A DNA stretch of 64,000 bases, from the NCBI RefSeq assembly GCF_900099905.1, contig NZ_FNEE01000001.1, positions 49,091-113,090 of the forward strand, given 5' to 3'. Every line of letters begins with the position of its first letter. The first letter of the stretch is position 1. The notes under the pieces are model-generated. The model was not told the origin of the DNA and ran no database searches. It was given only the letters and a program-made list of their open reading frames with translations. Origin of the DNA: Mesorhizobium muleiense (lineage in GTDB: Bacteria > Pseudomonadota > Alphaproteobacteria > Rhizobiales > Rhizobiaceae). Shown here piece after piece: positions 62,751 through 64,000 of this stretch. The position numbers and the translations under genes are program-made.

Positions 62751-63878
62751 CTATTTGAACATCTGTGCGGGAAAGGTGACGATCGCGGCGGTGCCGTCGA
62801 CTGCGCCCACCGCCAGGTGGCGTCCGTCGCCGGACCAGGCAAGCGCGGTCACCGCGCTGCCCAGCGGCCTGACGAGGAGTTCGTCTCGCGCGCCGATCTG
62901 GGCGATGGTGATCCGGCCGTTGGCATAGCCGGCCGCAATCAGTTTTTTCTCCGGGTGCGCAGCCACTGTCTCGACCGGAACCAGCCCGGCTCGACCAGTC
63001 TCCAGCGCGCCCGAGGTGTCGCCGTCAAGTGGCGGAGCGGTCATCGACCAGCCGGCGATCCGGAAGGCGCCCGACGCAAACAGCGCATGCTCCGGCCGGC
63101 TCCAGCACAGTGTCCGGACCGGCGATGGAAATCCCTCGACGATGCCGTAGCGATCATCGGTCATGCTGACCAGGGCAAAGCCGCCTGTTTCGAGCCCACA
63201 GGCCAGCCATGTGCCATCGCCACTCCAGCGGATCGACACCGGGCGCGCCGAAAAAGAAACGTCGCGTATCGGGGTAGCGTCGCCGTCGACCGCCCAGATC
63301 GATAGTCCATCATCCCGGCCGCAGGCTAGGCGCCTTCCGCCTGGCGAAAAGGCAAGCGCATCCGTGGACGGTGTCGCATCGTGTCGCAGTCGTACTGCAT
63401 CGCCTTGGCCGCGTGCCAGGAAGACATCCTGGCCGTTGCTGACGGCTGTGATGGTCGTCCGGGGGTTGTGGTCGACGGCGACGACCGGCCCGTCGATCTT
63501 GACCAGCGTCTCCATCACATTGCCGTCCGCGGCCAGATGCACCGCTTCGCCAGCCGCCGTTCCAACGAGGAAGCCGAAGGAAAGGTAGCTGGCGAGCGGG
63601 ACGTCTCCATCCCCAAACGCAGCGGTGGCGATCAATGGTGCCGGTGGCTTCTCCCTCGGGCGGATCGTCGTCTGGCCGAGATCGCCGCTCACCCTGATCC
63701 GCGATTCCGGCGGCTCCTGGTCCGCGACCGCGGCTATGGCGACCGTTCCGTCCACGCTGGTGCATGCGACAGCCGAGCCATCGGCGCTGAAGCGCAGGTT
63801 GGCGATCGCCGACGGGCGACGCCAGCTTCGCGCCAGCAGGTCGAACAAGGTCAGGTTCTGTATCGCGTGCTGGTTCAT
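62751..63878 (-). CDS. WD40-like beta-propeller protein
   Basis: A 375-residue protein composed of repeating strand units such as ANLRFSADGSAVACTSVDGT, DALAFSPGGRRLACGRDDGL, SIRWSGDGTWLACGLETGG and ALAWSGDGRHLAVGAVDGT. These are WD40-type blades, six or seven of them. No signal peptide or enzymatic domain is seen; a scaffold or regulatory role is likely. The ATG at 63878 follows AAGGGA at normal spacing. It overlaps nothing and lies 14 bases after the partial gene at the window edge, with which it probably forms an operon. Confidence 0.78.
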   Translation of the reverse strand: MNQHAIQNLTLFDLLARSWRRPSAIANLRFSADGSAVACTSVDGTVAIAAVADQEPPESRIRVSGDLGQTTIRPREKPPAPLIATAAFGDGDVPLASYLSFGFLVGTAAGEAVHLAADGNVMETLVKIDGPVVAVDHNPRTTITAVSNGQDVFLARGQGDAVRLRHDATPSTDALAFSPGGRRLACGRDDGLSIWAVDGDATPIRDVSFSARPVSIRWSGDGTWLACGLETGGFALVSMTDDRYGIVEGFPSPVRTLCWSRPEHALFASGAFRIAGWSMTAPPLDGDTSGALETGRAGLVPVETVAAHPEKKLIAAGYANGRITIAQIGARDELLVRPLGSAVTALAWSGDGRHLAVGAVDGTAAIVTFPAQMFK

Positions 63879-63892
63879 GACCATTCCCTTCG

Positions 63893-64000
63893 TCAGTTAC
63901 CCACCGTCGCCGCGAGGCTGCGGTCGACGTCCTCGACGTCGGCTTCCGCGGCGGCGATGCGTTGCTCGCACCTCGCGCCTTCCTGCATGACCGCCGCGGC
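63893..64000 (-). CDS. C-terminal end of an unidentified protein (partial)
   Basis: The last 35 codons of a minus-strand gene lie inside the window, ending in TGA (63893-63895). The visible sequence EQRIAAAEADVEDVDRSLAA is charged and helical, perhaps a coiled coil, with a final TVGN. Neither the family nor the function can be told from this piece. The close spacing to the beta-propeller gene suggests one transcript. Confidence 0.5.
   Translation of the reverse strand, partial: AAAVMQEGARCEQRIAAAEADVEDVDRSLAATVGN

Overview
The window looks like a chromosomal or large-replicon segment from a GC-rich alphaproteobacterium of the Rhizobiales, most likely Mesorhizobium or a close relative. The pointers are a DUF680-type small secreted protein (a family known mainly from Mesorhizobium), a DUF1127 mini-protein, an abundance of ABC and TRAP uptake systems, an Ery-like polyol operon and rhizobial gene style. 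The genus is inference. No rRNA, tRNA, phage, insertion sequence or CRISPR array was seen.

Layout. 1-8.5 kb: a protein tail, a DHFR-like protein, a DUF1127 protein, a two-component system whose hybrid kinase carries about seven PAS domains, a covalent-FAD oxidase followed by a decayed partial copy of itself, and a DUF680-like secreted protein. 8.6-23.7 kb: an iron island. It holds an ABC exporter, a DUF2218 protein, a four-gene siderophore ABC importer and a TonB-dependent receptor on the plus strand. Converging on these is a five-gene minus-strand operon whose content and order match asbABCDEF of petrobactin biosynthesis, with asbD and asbE fused. 24.2-35.6 kb: a nine-gene sugar/polyol operon (binding protein, ATPase, permease, SorC-type regulator, aldo/keto reductase, GlpD-like dehydrogenase, aldolase, FGGY kinase, GMC oxidoreductase). 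35.7-37.4 kb: hipBA with palindromic operators. 37.5-41.4 kb: a methyltransferase divergent from a second iron-type (FecCD) importer.

41.6-46.6 kb: a lipoprotein, a lipid kinase, an AbrB-type antitoxin with a broken vapC, and a two-gene operon joining a P-loop protein to an ABC-exporter-like protein whose nucleotide-binding domain has lost nearly every catalytic motif. 46.8-59.7 kb: a catabolic region with a fused DctQM TRAP transporter, its binding protein, an SDR, an IclR regulator, a thiolase N-terminal remnant, an acyl-CoA ligase, a second SDR and a tandem-PPC-domain protein, followed by a convergent Liv-type ABC transporter operon. 59.7-64 kb: an amylo-alpha-1,6-glucosidase, a small acidic protein, a beta-propeller protein and a partial gene.

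The strongest biological story is a self-contained catecholate-citrate siderophore locus: 3,4-dihydroxybenzoate made by AsbF is activated by AsbC onto the carrier domain of the AsbDE fusion, joined to polyamine, and condensed on citrate by two NIS synthetases. The receptor and importer genes facing the operon would bring the ferric complex back. The petrobactin assignment rests on gene families and order read by eye, not on a database search.
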